A stretch of DNA of 64,000 bases from JABWBD01 sp040768665 (GTDB lineage: Bacteria > Planctomycetota > Planctomycetia > Pirellulales > Thermoguttaceae). The notes under the pieces are model-generated. The model made no database searches and had not been told where the DNA came from. It was given only the letters and a program-made list of their open reading frames with translations. A program made the translations under genes and the position numbers. The stretch spans positions 124,001 to 188,000 of the forward strand of contig JAXGMN010000022.1 in the NCBI GenBank assembly GCA_040768665.1, given 5' to 3'. This document shows positions 36,025 to 44,790 of this stretch, in pieces (within the stretch, counting starts at the first letter, position 1; each line of letters starts with the position of its first letter).

Positions 36025-36813
36025 TTACTCAGAACGTGCCGATCCACGAATTAGTTCGTCGGCCCATCGCTGACCGTCGAGACTGAGCGGAGGCTGACAA
36101 GGCTGTTCGTAAACAATCCGTTCGCGGTAACTACCTGCCTCGTACGCTTCTTCCAAGGCCGACTGAAGATCCAGCGCTACATCGGGGTCCTCACCAGCCA
36201 AAGGAATGCGGATGCGCGGCAATCGCTGGTGAATCGTGCGAGGGTACAGTTCGAAACGGTTCCGTCGCGCCGCCGCCGGATTAACCGAGACCAGGTAATC
36301 ATACGCGTATCGGCCGCGGACATAGGCTTCCGGGACGGCCAGCACGTGCGGACCGTAGCGCAGCAGGTCGAGTTCCACAAGGTGGGTTTCGCTCCGCAGC
36401 ACCTCCTGCTGCTTTGCCAGGTAAGCGTCGCGCCCCGGTCCAGCGTATTTGTTCGTGGGGCTTATCAACTCGATGACCGTGACGACTCGCATCCCTGATT
36501 CTCGATCGAGGATCTCGATATAGGGCTCGCGGAGTTCCAAATTCGGCAGTTCCAGTGTCACAGGTTCGTCGGCCAGAGCTGCGCTGGACGTGGTCACGCC
36601 GGTCTCGCCCCGCGGCGCTCGCCGTAACCACACGTCGGGGCCAATCGGACGTGGTTCAGGGCCCTCTACGTAGATCCGCTCGCCAACTGATGCAATGTAC
36701 CGCGGTCGAATCTGCGGAGTTAACTGGTCTCGCATATACACGATCATCGGGCCGTGAATCCCTGGAAAGACCTGTGGGTTTTCCAGGTATGGATCCATAC
36801 CGGGAAAGATCAT
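36025..36813 (-). CDS. DUF4058 family protein
   Basis: A 262-residue protein starting MIFPGMDPYLENPQVFPGIH, the typical DUF4058 N-terminus. The core VTVIELISPTNKYAGPGRDA, followed by YLAKQQEVLRS, and LVELDLLRYG resemble a Uma2/PD-(D/E)XK-like nuclease fold (Glu in IELISP, then Lys). Function is unknown. The frame stays open to 36924, but the ATG at 36813 matches the family start and has GGAG 13 bases upstream. A second member is at 46871-47608. The 35857-36024 gap shows nothing. Confidence 0.85.
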   Translation of the reverse strand: MIFPGMDPYLENPQVFPGIHGPMIVYMRDQLTPQIRPRYIASVGERIYVEGPEPRPIGPDVWLRRAPRGETGVTTSSAALADEPVTLELPNLELREPYIEILDRESGMRVVTVIELISPTNKYAGPGRDAYLAKQQEVLRSETHLVELDLLRYGPHVLAVPEAYVRGRYAYDYLVSVNPAAARRNRFELYPRTIHQRLPRIRIPLAGEDPDVALDLQSALEEAYEAGSYRERIVYEQPCQPPLSLDGQRWADELIRGSARSE

Positions 36814-37088
36814 TGCCACGCGTGTTCTCCTGCGTCCAAAACCGTCGTAGTCCTCCAATATTCTACCGTACGGCGTCCTTCCCTGCATAGGCTGGACGCG
36901 TGCCGCGGAACGCCGATAACGCACTGCGCGGTGCAGGTCAGTGGGTCGCGCAAGGAGTCTGACCGCCGGCGTGTTGCACCTCTTCGGGTGGGGATTTCTT
37001 CATCAGCCGGTTTGTTGCCTCGAAATGGAGAGCGATCCATGTAAGAATGAATGGGGCGGTCGACATTCGGCGAGTTCAAGGTCAGGCA

Positions 37089-38423
37089 ATGAAGCGTTGG
37101 CAGCAACTGACGATCTACGCAGCGATTTTGGCGGTGGCCTGGGCGGCGTTGGCCGTATGGCAATGGCGCGAATACGGCCGGCAGTGCGAGGCTGCGCGAG
37201 AGACGGTTGTCCGGCAGGCCAGTTCGATTGCCAGCGCGCTGGTCGGCGGCATCCGGTCCCACCGGCGTGTCGGGCCGTATTTCGAGGACCAACTCCAGGC
37301 GACTGTGGAGGAACTGGCCGAGGTCGAAGACATCCTTGCCGTGGCAGTCGTCGCCGGCGACGGATCGGTGATCGTCTCTGCCGGAAAGACAGACCTGTTC
37401 GGAGGAACCAATGCATCCGATGCGGAACGTGCGTGGACCTTTGCGGGCTTCCGGTACGAGGCCGATTTCCAGCTCGACGCAGAACAGGCGGGTGGATATG
37501 GTCCGGGCGGCGGCCTTGGGCGGGGACGCGGCCGGTGGTGGCGCCCGGAAGGCGAGACCGACAGTCCGTTTTCCAAAGGGGGCGAGTTCAGGGCACTATT
37601 GCTGATGGACCGGCGTCAGGCCGACAGCCAGTGTGCCGACGCCTTTTGGCTGCGTGCCTTGGTCGTAGTTGCCGGCGGGGCGGTTTTTGTCTGTGTCGGC
37701 CTGGCCTGGCTGGCGACGATCTGGCTGATCGAAGCGCGAAGCCAGGCTCGGATGTTGGAGGCGGAAGCACGCCACCTCCGCGATCTAAGCCAGGCCGCGG
37801 CGGGGCTCGCGCACGAGACCCGCAACCCGCTGGGGCTGATTCGCGGCTGGACACAACGGCTGGCGGCGTCGGACCTGCCTTCCGCGGAGCAGCAAGAGCA
37901 GGCCCGGGCGGTGATCGAGGAGTGCGACCGCGTTACGGCGAGGATCAATCAGTTCCTGGCCTTTGCCCGGCCGGTCGAGCCCGCGCCGGCGCCGGTCGAC
38001 GCGAATCGGCTGGTGGCCGAGCTGGCCATGATCCTCGAGCCGGACCTGGAGAGCAAACGGCTCCGGTTCGAGCATTCGCCGGTCGACGGTGGCTGCGAGA
38101 TCTCGGCCGATCCGGAAATGCTTCGCCAGGCGCTGTTCAACCTTTTGCAGAACGCAATTCAGTTCTCGCCCAAGGGCCAGATCGTTGAAGTCCGCCTCGA
38201 CCCCGGTGCGGGCGGGCGGTGCCGGATCGAGGTCGCGGATCGAGGTCCCGGTGTGCCGGACGCGAGGATCGAACTTGTCTTTTCTCCCTATTACACCACG
38301 CGGCCGGATGGAACGGGGCTTGGCCTGGCGATCGTACGGCGGATCGCCGCAGCCCACGGGTGGCAAGCCGGCTACACACCGCGATCCGGCGGCGGCTCGA
38401 TTTTCTGGATCCAGATTGCATGA
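37089..38423 (+). CDS. Membrane sensor histidine kinase (NtrB/ZraS-like)
   Basis: A 444-residue kinase with two membrane segments (LTIYAAILAVAWAALAVW, 6-23, and about 196-220, LVVVAGGAVFVCVGLAWLA) bracketing a periplasmic sensor region with a Gly/Arg-rich loop (GGGLGRGRGRWWRPEG). The HisKA box is AAGLAHETRNPLGLIRGW. HATPase motifs are LLQNAIQF, ADRGPGVPD and GTGLGLAIVRRI. Kinases of this form activate sigma-54 response regulators, and the next gene is exactly that, overlapping by four bases (ATGA). I prefer the ATG at 37089, preceded by AAGG, over 37047 because it places the first helix at the N-terminus. Confidence 0.9.
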   Translation: MKRWQQLTIYAAILAVAWAALAVWQWREYGRQCEAARETVVRQASSIASALVGGIRSHRRVGPYFEDQLQATVEELAEVEDILAVAVVAGDGSVIVSAGKTDLFGGTNASDAERAWTFAGFRYEADFQLDAEQAGGYGPGGGLGRGRGRWWRPEGETDSPFSKGGEFRALLLMDRRQADSQCADAFWLRALVVVAGGAVFVCVGLAWLATIWLIEARSQARMLEAEARHLRDLSQAAAGLAHETRNPLGLIRGWTQRLAASDLPSAEQQEQARAVIEECDRVTARINQFLAFARPVEPAPAPVDANRLVAELAMILEPDLESKRLRFEHSPVDGGCEISADPEMLRQALFNLLQNAIQFSPKGQIVEVRLDPGAGGRCRIEVADRGPGVPDARIELVFSPYYTTRPDGTGLGLAIVRRIAAAHGWQAGYTPRSGGGSIFWIQIA

Positions 38424-39751
38424 CTGAGCAACGTCCACGGGTGCTGATTGTCGACGACGAAGCCTCGCAGCGCAGGCTGCTGGGCGGTTTTCTTGCCTCG
38501 CGCGGGTTTTCCGTGGAAGAGGCCGACTCGGGAGAGGCGGCCGTGGAGACCATCCGGCAGTCGCTTCCTAACCTGGTCCTGCTCGATGTCCGGCTGCCCG
38601 GCATGGACGGGATGGAAACGCTCGCCGCGATTCGGGAGTTTGCCAGGGATCTGCCCGTGCTGTTGATCACCGCCTACGCGGATTTGCGGCAGGCGGTTGC
38701 CGCCGTGAAGAGTGGGGCGGACGACTACCTGGCCAAGCCGATCGATCTCGAGGAACTGGAGGCGACGGTGACCGACATGCTCGGTTCGCCCGATCTCGCG
38801 CCGGCGGATCGGGCCACGGGGCCGGAACTGCCGCCGGGATTCGTTTGCGAGAGCCCGGCGATGCGCCGGGTTGTCGAGACGGTCGCGGTGGTGGCGCCGT
38901 CGGAGGCTCCGGTCCTCATTCTGGGCGAAAGCGGCGTGGGGAAGGAGGTCGTGGCGGAACTCATTCACGCGTGGAGCCCGCGCCGGGGCGGTCCGCTGGT
39001 GGCGGCCAACTGCGCGGGGTTGCCGGAGTCGCTCATCGAGAGCGAGCTGTTCGGCCATACCAAGGGCGCGTTTACCGGAGCCACCCAGCCGCGGCAGGGG
39101 TTTTTTCGGGCTGCCGATGGCGGCACGCTTTTTTTGGACGAGATCGGCGAGCTGCCGCTGCACCTGCAGCCGAAACTACTCCGCGCGTTGGAATCGGGGC
39201 AAGTAACACCGGTCGGCAGCGACGCGCCCGTGCACATCGATACCCGCCTGGTAGCCGCGACCAACCGTGACCTTGGCGAGGCCGTGGCGGAAGGGCGTTT
39301 CCGTGACGATCTTTATTACCGGATCAACGTCGTGGAGCTGATTCTGCCTCCGCTTCGCCAGCGGTGCGACGACATCCTCCCGCTAGCCCGGCATTTTGCC
39401 ACACAGTTTGCGCGCGGCCCCGTGCGGCTTTCGCCGCAGGCGGTACAATGCCTGCTCGCACACGACTGGTCCGGCAACGTACGGGAGCTCCGCAACGCGA
39501 TTCAGCGGGCGTGCCTGTTGAGCCGCGGCGACGTGATCCTTCCAGAGCACTTGCCGGCCAGGCTCGCCGCCGCTGCGGATCGGGCTCCGCCGGGCGAGAC
39601 GGACGAAGGGCGCCTGTCACAGGTCGAGCGGACGACGATCCTCGCGACGCTCGCCGAATGCAGCGGCAACCGCACGCATGCGGCGAAGAAACTCGGGATC
39701 AGCCGCAGGGCTCTTCTTTATAAGCTTCGGGCGATGGAAGGGGAGGTGTGA
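38420..39751 (+). CDS. Sigma-54-dependent response regulator (NtrC family)
   Basis: A 443-residue regulator. The receiver (1-120) has VLIVDDE, the phospho-Asp in LVLLDVRLPGMDG and a Lys in YLAKPID. The AAA+ domain (about 135-370) has LGESGVGKEVVAELIH, the sigma-54 contact loop ESELFGHTKGAFTGAT and GTLFLDEIGELPL. The C-terminal Fis helix-turn-helix is SGNRTHAAKKLGISRRALLY. It is coupled to the kinase and should activate sigma-54 promoters after phosphorylation. The targets are unknown. Confidence 0.95.
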   Translation: MTEQRPRVLIVDDEASQRRLLGGFLASRGFSVEEADSGEAAVETIRQSLPNLVLLDVRLPGMDGMETLAAIREFARDLPVLLITAYADLRQAVAAVKSGADDYLAKPIDLEELEATVTDMLGSPDLAPADRATGPELPPGFVCESPAMRRVVETVAVVAPSEAPVLILGESGVGKEVVAELIHAWSPRRGGPLVAANCAGLPESLIESELFGHTKGAFTGATQPRQGFFRAADGGTLFLDEIGELPLHLQPKLLRALESGQVTPVGSDAPVHIDTRLVAATNRDLGEAVAEGRFRDDLYYRINVVELILPPLRQRCDDILPLARHFATQFARGPVRLSPQAVQCLLAHDWSGNVRELRNAIQRACLLSRGDVILPEHLPARLAAAADRAPPGETDEGRLSQVERTTILATLAECSGNRTHAAKKLGISRRALLYKLRAMEGEV

Positions 39752-39803
39752 CAAACGTTCCCTTTACAGTTAATCAGCGGCAACCCTGCGAGAGGAGTGG
39801 TTC

Positions 39804-40529
39804 ATGAAAAGTCGGTTACTGGTCGCCATGGCTGTCGGTTCTCTGTTCGTTATCCCGCTCACATCCCTTCAGGGAGCGAACGCTCCCGAGGGGCTGTCGG
39901 GCGAGCAGTCGCTTCCGAACCGCCACGTGTACGTCGTTCAGGACGCGCTGAGATTGTGCAGTCCTCAGAAAGGATTCTGGGTGGATCTTGGAGCCGGAAA
40001 GGGGCAAATCGCGATTCCCTTGATCGAGGCCACCGGCAACCCGGTCGTAATGCTGGACCCGAATGCCGAGGCCTTGGCCGAAGGGTTGAAGACTGCAAGG
40101 GGAAAAAACCTCGAAGACCGCCTTTCCGCAGTGGTTGGAGTGGCCGAAGCAATGCCTTTCCCCGACAATTCGGTCGATTTCGTAGTGAGCCGGGGCTCGA
40201 TCTTCTTCTGGAAAGACCCGCCTGAAGGCCTCAGAGAGGTCTGCCGCGTGCTGCGGCCCGGCGCGAAAGCATATATCGGCGGCGGCGCGGGCAGCGGCTA
40301 CCCAAAATGGGCTATGGAGAAGCTTGTTGAGGGGCGCCAACAGAGGATGAAAGGCGACGAGGCCGAGAAGTGGAGACACTTTGTCGAGATGCGTCGCCCG
40401 GAACAGATGAGACAATGGGCCGAGGAAGCCGGGCTTCGCTCATTCCGAGTACTTGGCAAAGGCGCAGTGTCCGACGACGAACAAATTGGGCAGGGGGTGT
40501 GGCTAATCTTTGAAAAAGCGCGGGAATAA
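39804..40529 (+). CDS. Class I SAM-dependent methyltransferase with N-terminal signal peptide
   Basis: A 241-residue protein. The first 26 residues (MKSRLLVAMAVGSLFVIPLT, then SLQGANA) look like a cleavable Sec signal. The rest is a class I methyltransferase: motif I FWVDLGAGKGQIAIPL, an acidic residue in VVMLDPNAEAL, VVGVAEAMPFPDNSVDFVVS and a post-motif region LREVCRVLRPGAKAYIGGG. An exported enzyme of this fold is unusual because SAM is cytoplasmic; the leader could instead be a membrane anchor. The acceptor is unknown. AGAGGAG eight bases before the ATG supports the start. Confidence 0.8.
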   Translation: MKSRLLVAMAVGSLFVIPLTSLQGANAPEGLSGEQSLPNRHVYVVQDALRLCSPQKGFWVDLGAGKGQIAIPLIEATGNPVVMLDPNAEALAEGLKTARGKNLEDRLSAVVGVAEAMPFPDNSVDFVVSRGSIFFWKDPPEGLREVCRVLRPGAKAYIGGGAGSGYPKWAMEKLVEGRQQRMKGDEAEKWRHFVEMRRPEQMRQWAEEAGLRSFRVLGKGAVSDDEQIGQGVWLIFEKARE

Positions 40530-40621
40530 GTTGGCCACCGATGGATCATCTTTCACAGAGCGGCTCAGGATGGTCCTGCCGCGAGCGGATTGAACGAGAC
40601 ATGTTTTTGAGAGGTGGCAAG

Positions 40622-40897
40622 ATGAAGAACCTGGGTCTGTTGGCATTGCTGCTGGGATTGGTGTTCTACTTGGGCTGCGCGGATCAGGGCGCTGCTCCAT
40701 CGGGTGGTGGCGGCGTACCAGCCGTGGAGGAGTCAGTCGACATGCCATCTGAGCCTGCCCCGGGCGAGGAAGCGGCACCGGCCGACGCCCCGCCTGCCGA
40801 GCCAGCCGCCGAGCCAGCCGCCGAACCAGCCCCTCCAGCGGCCGAGCCGGCTGCTCCTGAAGCGAAGGAGCCGGCTGCTCCTGAAGCGAAGGAGTAG
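40622..40897 (+). CDS. Small Ala/Pro/Glu-rich lipoprotein
   Basis: A 91-residue lipoprotein: MKNLGLLALLLGLVFYLGC gives a lipobox ending at Cys19. The remainder is low-complexity (repeats of AEPA and PAAPEAKE) with no folded domain. It may be a flexible envelope spacer. GAGAGG precedes the ATG; another start at 40601 is possible. A terminator-like hairpin follows at 40967-41006. Confidence 0.75.
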   Translation: MKNLGLLALLLGLVFYLGCADQGAAPSGGGGVPAVEESVDMPSEPAPGEEAAPADAPPAEPAAEPAAEPAPPAAEPAAPEAKEPAAPEAKE

Positions 40898-40966
40898 TTG
40901 GTCGATTCGTTTAGGTTCGCCTTTCAGCAGAAGTGTTGCGTCGGCGGATCGGGAAGCTCTATCTCG

Positions 40967-41006
40967 AAGAGGAGCGGTTTCTATGAAGCCGCTCCTCTTG
41001 TTTCTT
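40967..41006 (+). terminator. Probable intrinsic terminator after the small lipoprotein
   Basis: AAGAGGAGCGG pairs with CCGCTCCTCTT across an 11-base loop, followed by GTTTCTT. It ends the lipoprotein transcript ahead of the KAS III gene. Confidence 0.75.
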
Positions 41007-41141
41007 GCATGCCACCAGAACGGATGGCGTTGAGCCACCGTGCATGAACCGATCTTGACGCCTTTAGCGGAGTTTTGCTAGTTTCTCACCTCCCCGGCAA
41101 TTATGCTGGAAGGGTTCTGAGAGGCTGTGAAGGAAGCTCCC

Positions 41142-42188
41142 ATGAAATATGCGTCGGTCGGACCCATCGCCATTCACCTACCGGAGACTGTTGAGGACAA
41201 CGACTTGCTCAGGTCCCAACAGCCTTCCTGGGACATGGAACGAATCTATGCCAAGACCGGCGTTCGCGAGAGGCATATCGCTGCGCATGACGAATGCGTG
41301 TCCGATCTCGCGGTGGGGGCTGCCGAGAAGCTCTTCGAGCAGCACGAAATCGACCGCCAATCGATCGATTTTTTGCTGCTCTGTACCCAGACGCCCGACT
41401 ATCCGCTGCCAACGACCGCCTGCCTGGTCCAGGACCGGCTGGGACTGCCGACGTCGATGGGTGCATTGGATTTCAATCTGGGGTGCTCGGGGTTCGTCTA
41501 TGGGCTCTCGCTGGCCGACGGTTTGATCCGCGCGGGCTCCGCTCGTCGTGTGTTGCTGATTACCTCGGAGACCTATTCGAAGCATATTCACCCGAGCGAC
41601 CGCTCGCTGCGGACGATTTTCGGCGACGGGGCCGCGGCGACGCTCGTGGAAGCGGCCGACGAACCGTCGCTGGGCTCGTTCATCTTCGGCACGGACGGCC
41701 GCGGTGCCACCGCCTTGATGGTGACCGAAGGCGGTGCACGCCCGCCGCATTCGGGGCTGAAGCCGAACAAGAGGAAGCGATGGCCCAGCAGCCTCTACAT
41801 GGATGGTCCCGAACTGGTGAAGTTCACCTTGGATGTTGTTCCGCCGTTGGTGAATCGGATCCTGGCTGAAACCGGCCTCACCTACGACGACGTCGACTTG
41901 TTCCTGATGCACCAAGCGACCGTCTTCATGATTGATCACCTTCGCAACCGGTTATTGCTGGACGCCGACAAGGTGCCGGTTGACCTGGATTACTGTGGCA
42001 ATACCGTTTCGTCGACCATTCCGATTTTGATGCACGATCTCCGGCAGTCGGGCCGGCTGCAGCCTGGAAAACGCTCCATCATGGTCGGCTTCGGGGTAGG
42101 CTTTTCGTGGGCCGGATGCGTGTGGACCGAGACCTGGGCCGCTCAGCAAGCCCTTCCCAAGTGTTCCGCATCGCATCAAGCGGCCTGA
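41142..42188 (+). CDS. 3-oxoacyl-ACP synthase III (KAS III) family protein
   Basis: A 348-residue thiolase-fold condensing enzyme of the FabH group. The Cys-His-Asn triad is complete: Cys in LDFNLGCSGFVYGL, His in DLFLMHQATVFMIDHL and Asn in DYCGNTVSSTIPI. FGDGAAATLVEA and the C-terminal MVGFGVGFSWAG are also typical. It would join acetyl-CoA or another starter to malonyl-ACP. It stands apart from other fatty-acid genes, so a specialised product is as likely as a housekeeping role. I start at the ATG at 42 kb minus 858 bases, with AAGGA seven bases before it; a GTG 15 bases upstream is less likely. Confidence 0.9.
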   Translation: MKYASVGPIAIHLPETVEDNDLLRSQQPSWDMERIYAKTGVRERHIAAHDECVSDLAVGAAEKLFEQHEIDRQSIDFLLLCTQTPDYPLPTTACLVQDRLGLPTSMGALDFNLGCSGFVYGLSLADGLIRAGSARRVLLITSETYSKHIHPSDRSLRTIFGDGAAATLVEAADEPSLGSFIFGTDGRGATALMVTEGGARPPHSGLKPNKRKRWPSSLYMDGPELVKFTLDVVPPLVNRILAETGLTYDDVDLFLMHQATVFMIDHLRNRLLLDADKVPVDLDYCGNTVSSTIPILMHDLRQSGRLQPGKRSIMVGFGVGFSWAGCVWTETWAAQQALPKCSASHQAA

Positions 42189-42210
42189 TCCGGTTCCCGC
42201 TCAAGCCCAT

Positions 42211-42342
42211 CCGCCCGGCTGCGAAGAGCCTATCCCAAGACCGCCGGGGACTGGCTCATTTTGCGGAGTCTTCGGAGCAAAATGTGCCTGTCCCCTTCTC
42301 CTCGCGCGGTCTTGGGATAGGCTCTAAGAAGCAGCCGGGCGG
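42211..42342. repeat. Compound palindromic repeat, family A core with outer arms
   Basis: The inner core GGGGACTGGCTCATTTTGC pairs with GCAAAATGTGCCTGTCCCC. Outer arms AGAGCCTATCCCAAGACCGC and the complement of GCGGTCTTGGGATAGGCTCT enclose it. The outermost parts CCGCCCGGCTGC and GCAGCCGGGCGG resemble the hairpin at 18831-18864. The whole is a nested, almost continuous inverted repeat 22 bases after the KAS III stop. Confidence 0.9.
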
Positions 42343-42470
42343 ATCCGATGTGGCCTGATTCGCCACACGGAACGGTTGTCAGCGCGCCAGACGTCTACGA
42401 TGAGTCCGTACACGCTGTCGTTGTTTTGAGTCGCCTTTTGACACTTGCTTTGCCGGTCCTACGCTGGGAT

Positions 42471-42558
42471 GATGAAAAAGGGGACTGGCTCCGCACGATC
42501 TCGTGTTTTTGCTCCGATACAGCCACGATTGCGTGCGGTGCTTGCCCCCTTTTTCATC
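42471..42558. repeat. Palindromic repeat, family A, just upstream of a start codon
   Basis: Arms GATGAAAAAGGGGACTGGCT and CCCCCTTTTTCATC. The middle CCGCACGATCTCGTG also pairs with CACGATTGCGTGCGG. It ends 11 bases before the ATG at 42570, so it overlaps the leader of the sigma-54 activator. The rest of the gap 42189-42569 shows no gene. Confidence 0.85.
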
Positions 42559-42569
42559 AAACCAGTCCT

Positions 42570-44513
42570 ATGCAGCGGAAGCTCCCCGTGGACTCTCCTC
42601 CGATTTTGCCGTTCCAGTCCAAGCCGGGCGCTGCTGCTGTTGCTGCGGAGCTACTCTGGCAGGTTCCCCATGCCGCCGACCCGATCACCTACCTGGGTAC
42701 CGTTCTGCCGGTTATGCTGTCGGCCGTAGGTGGGGATTTCGTCGCCTTGGCGGAAGCCGTGGAGGGCCGCTGGTCGGCGATCGCTCAATCGGGCAATCGC
42801 CGCAGCTTGCCGGGCCAGCTCCTGGCCGACTCACTCGACCGGGAATCACCGGCGGCGGCCGACGATTGGCTGGTCGCGCCGCTGGCTGTCGGAATCGCGC
42901 CGGCGCAGGCGGTCGTCGTTCACCTTTCGGCCGACGCGAATCCCACGAAGGCCCTGGCCGGACTGACCGAGTTGGTGCCCGTACTCCGGGAAGGGCTTGC
43001 CGCGGTCAATTCCCGCCATCGCGACCAGCGGCGTGCGCGACGGCTGGAGACGATCCTTCAAATCACCAACCAGTGGAATCGCACTCGCGAGGTCGAGCCG
43101 CTGCTGGTCAAAATGGCCGAAGCGGCAACGCGGCTTCTGGAAGCCGACCGCGCCAGCATTTTTGTCTGGGACCGGCGCAGGCACGAACTGGTTGGTCGGC
43201 CCGCGCTCGGCGTTGCCGACGGCGAACTGCGGATTCCCGACGACCGCGGCGTGGTGGGCCAGGTGATCAAGTCCGGTGAAGCTCGCCGGGTAGATGCCGC
43301 CATCGAGTCTCACGAGATCGACCGCGACGTCGATGCGAAGCTCGGCTATGAAACCCGCTCGCTGCTGTGCGTTCCATTGCGAGGCAGGTCGGGCGAACTG
43401 GTCGGGGCATTCGAACTAATCAATAAGCTCTCGGGCCGTTTCACTGCAGAAGACGAAGATGCCCTCACCGAACTCGCTGCTCACGCCGCAATCGCCTTGG
43501 AGAATGCTCAGGATCGCGAGGAACTCCTCTCGACAACCCGGCAGATTGCCGATCAGACGGCCGACCAGGTCCGCCTGATCGGCCAGAGTCCTGCCATCGA
43601 GTCGCTACGTTCCATCATCCGACGCGTGGCCGATACTGAGCTCGCGGTGCTTATCCTTGGCGAGAATGGCACCGGCAAGGAAGTGGTGGCGCAGTCGATT
43701 CACTATCTGAGCAGCCGGCGGAGAAAGCCGTTTGTGGCGGTCAACTGCGCGGCGATCCCCGACACGCTCGCCGAGAGTGAACTGTTCGGCCATGAGAAGG
43801 GCGCTTTCACCGACGCTCGCGACGTCCGGTTGGGGAAATTCGAATTGGCCTCCGGCGGCACGCTGTTTCTCGATGAAATCGGGGATCTGAGCCTCAGCGG
43901 ACAGGCCAAGCTGCTGCGGGTAGTTGAAGAACGCGTGCTGGTTCGAGTTGGCGGGTCCATGCCGATCCAGACCGACGCCAGAGTCGTCGCGGCGACCAAC
44001 CAGGATCTGGCGGAAATGGTCCGCCAGAAGCGGTTTCGCGAGGACCTTTATTTCCGTCTCAACGTGGTTACGCTGGAAATCCCGCCGCTCCGCGAACGGA
44101 CCAGCGATATCCTCTCCTTGGCAGAGCACTTTCTGAGCGACTTCTGCCACAAGGCTCGGCGGAAGGTTCCCAGCTTTTCTTCGGCGGCCAGAAAGCGGTT
44201 GGAATCCCATGCCTGGCCGGGCAACGTCCGGGAACTGCGCAACCTTATGGAGCGGATCGCGTACCTTTCTGCGGAGGACCGCATCGAGGCCGAGGATCTC
44301 GCTTTCATCCTGTCCCCCCGCCGGCCCGAGTCGACGACCGCTGAAATCAGCGGGAAATTGGCCGACGCAACGGTGCAATTCCAAAGGGAGTATATCGCTC
44401 GAGCCATCGAACAGTGTGGTGGCAACATGACCCAGGCCGCCGAGGGGCTCGGTTTGCATCGTTCCAACCTGTACCGCAAAATGCGGCAGCTCGGAATGGC
44501 GGCGCCCGACTAG
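42570..44513 (+). CDS. GAF-domain sigma-54-dependent transcriptional activator
   Basis: A 647-residue activator. The N-terminal part (1-150) is helical and unassigned. A GAF domain follows (about 165-325: ASIFVWDRRRHELVG, SLLCVPLRGRSGELVGAFEL). The AAA+ domain (about 355-590) has LGENGTGKEVVAQSIH, ELFGHEKGAFTDARD and GTLFLDEIGDLSL, and the Fis domain reads GGNMTQAAEGLGLHRSNLYR. The sigma-54 contact loop is GAFTDA instead of GAFTGA. It senses a small molecule or redox state rather than a phosphoryl group. The frame is open to 42348, but that region is the repeat element, so I choose 42570. Confidence 0.9.
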   Translation: MQRKLPVDSPPILPFQSKPGAAAVAAELLWQVPHAADPITYLGTVLPVMLSAVGGDFVALAEAVEGRWSAIAQSGNRRSLPGQLLADSLDRESPAAADDWLVAPLAVGIAPAQAVVVHLSADANPTKALAGLTELVPVLREGLAAVNSRHRDQRRARRLETILQITNQWNRTREVEPLLVKMAEAATRLLEADRASIFVWDRRRHELVGRPALGVADGELRIPDDRGVVGQVIKSGEARRVDAAIESHEIDRDVDAKLGYETRSLLCVPLRGRSGELVGAFELINKLSGRFTAEDEDALTELAAHAAIALENAQDREELLSTTRQIADQTADQVRLIGQSPAIESLRSIIRRVADTELAVLILGENGTGKEVVAQSIHYLSSRRRKPFVAVNCAAIPDTLAESELFGHEKGAFTDARDVRLGKFELASGGTLFLDEIGDLSLSGQAKLLRVVEERVLVRVGGSMPIQTDARVVAATNQDLAEMVRQKRFREDLYFRLNVVTLEIPPLRERTSDILSLAEHFLSDFCHKARRKVPSFSSAARKRLESHAWPGNVRELRNLMERIAYLSAEDRIEAEDLAFILSPRRPESTTAEISGKLADATVQFQREYIARAIEQCGGNMTQAAEGLGLHRSNLYRKMRQLGMAAPD

Positions 44514-44790
44514 ATCAGGTTTCGCAGTGGAATTGTCGTGGGGCGAGCCCGTTTTGGCCACCAATCGTGGCATCCACCGGGCACGCCTGGCGGCAGCTTA
44601 TTCCCCGAATTGCGGCTTCTGATAAAGGGGGGACGGTGTCAGGCATGCCTCTTGCGCGGGTTCCCTCTTCCTGCATCGGCTCGCGTGCTTTAGGATGCGA
44701 TGTTTCCGCGCAGTGCCGGCTACCGCCGCGCCCAGGTGGGGTGGGCGGCGCGCTGGTGCAGTATCCATCGGTTAACTCAAACTGGTTTCT
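44514..44790. other. Intergenic region before the helicase gene
   Basis: The 277 bases contain no gene, terminator or repeat that I can identify. Confidence 0.4.

Noticed and set aside
42348..42569. N-terminal extension of the sigma-54 activator through the repeat element
   Set aside because: The extension is encoded by a noncoding palindrome, and the ATG at 42570 is a natural start just after it.
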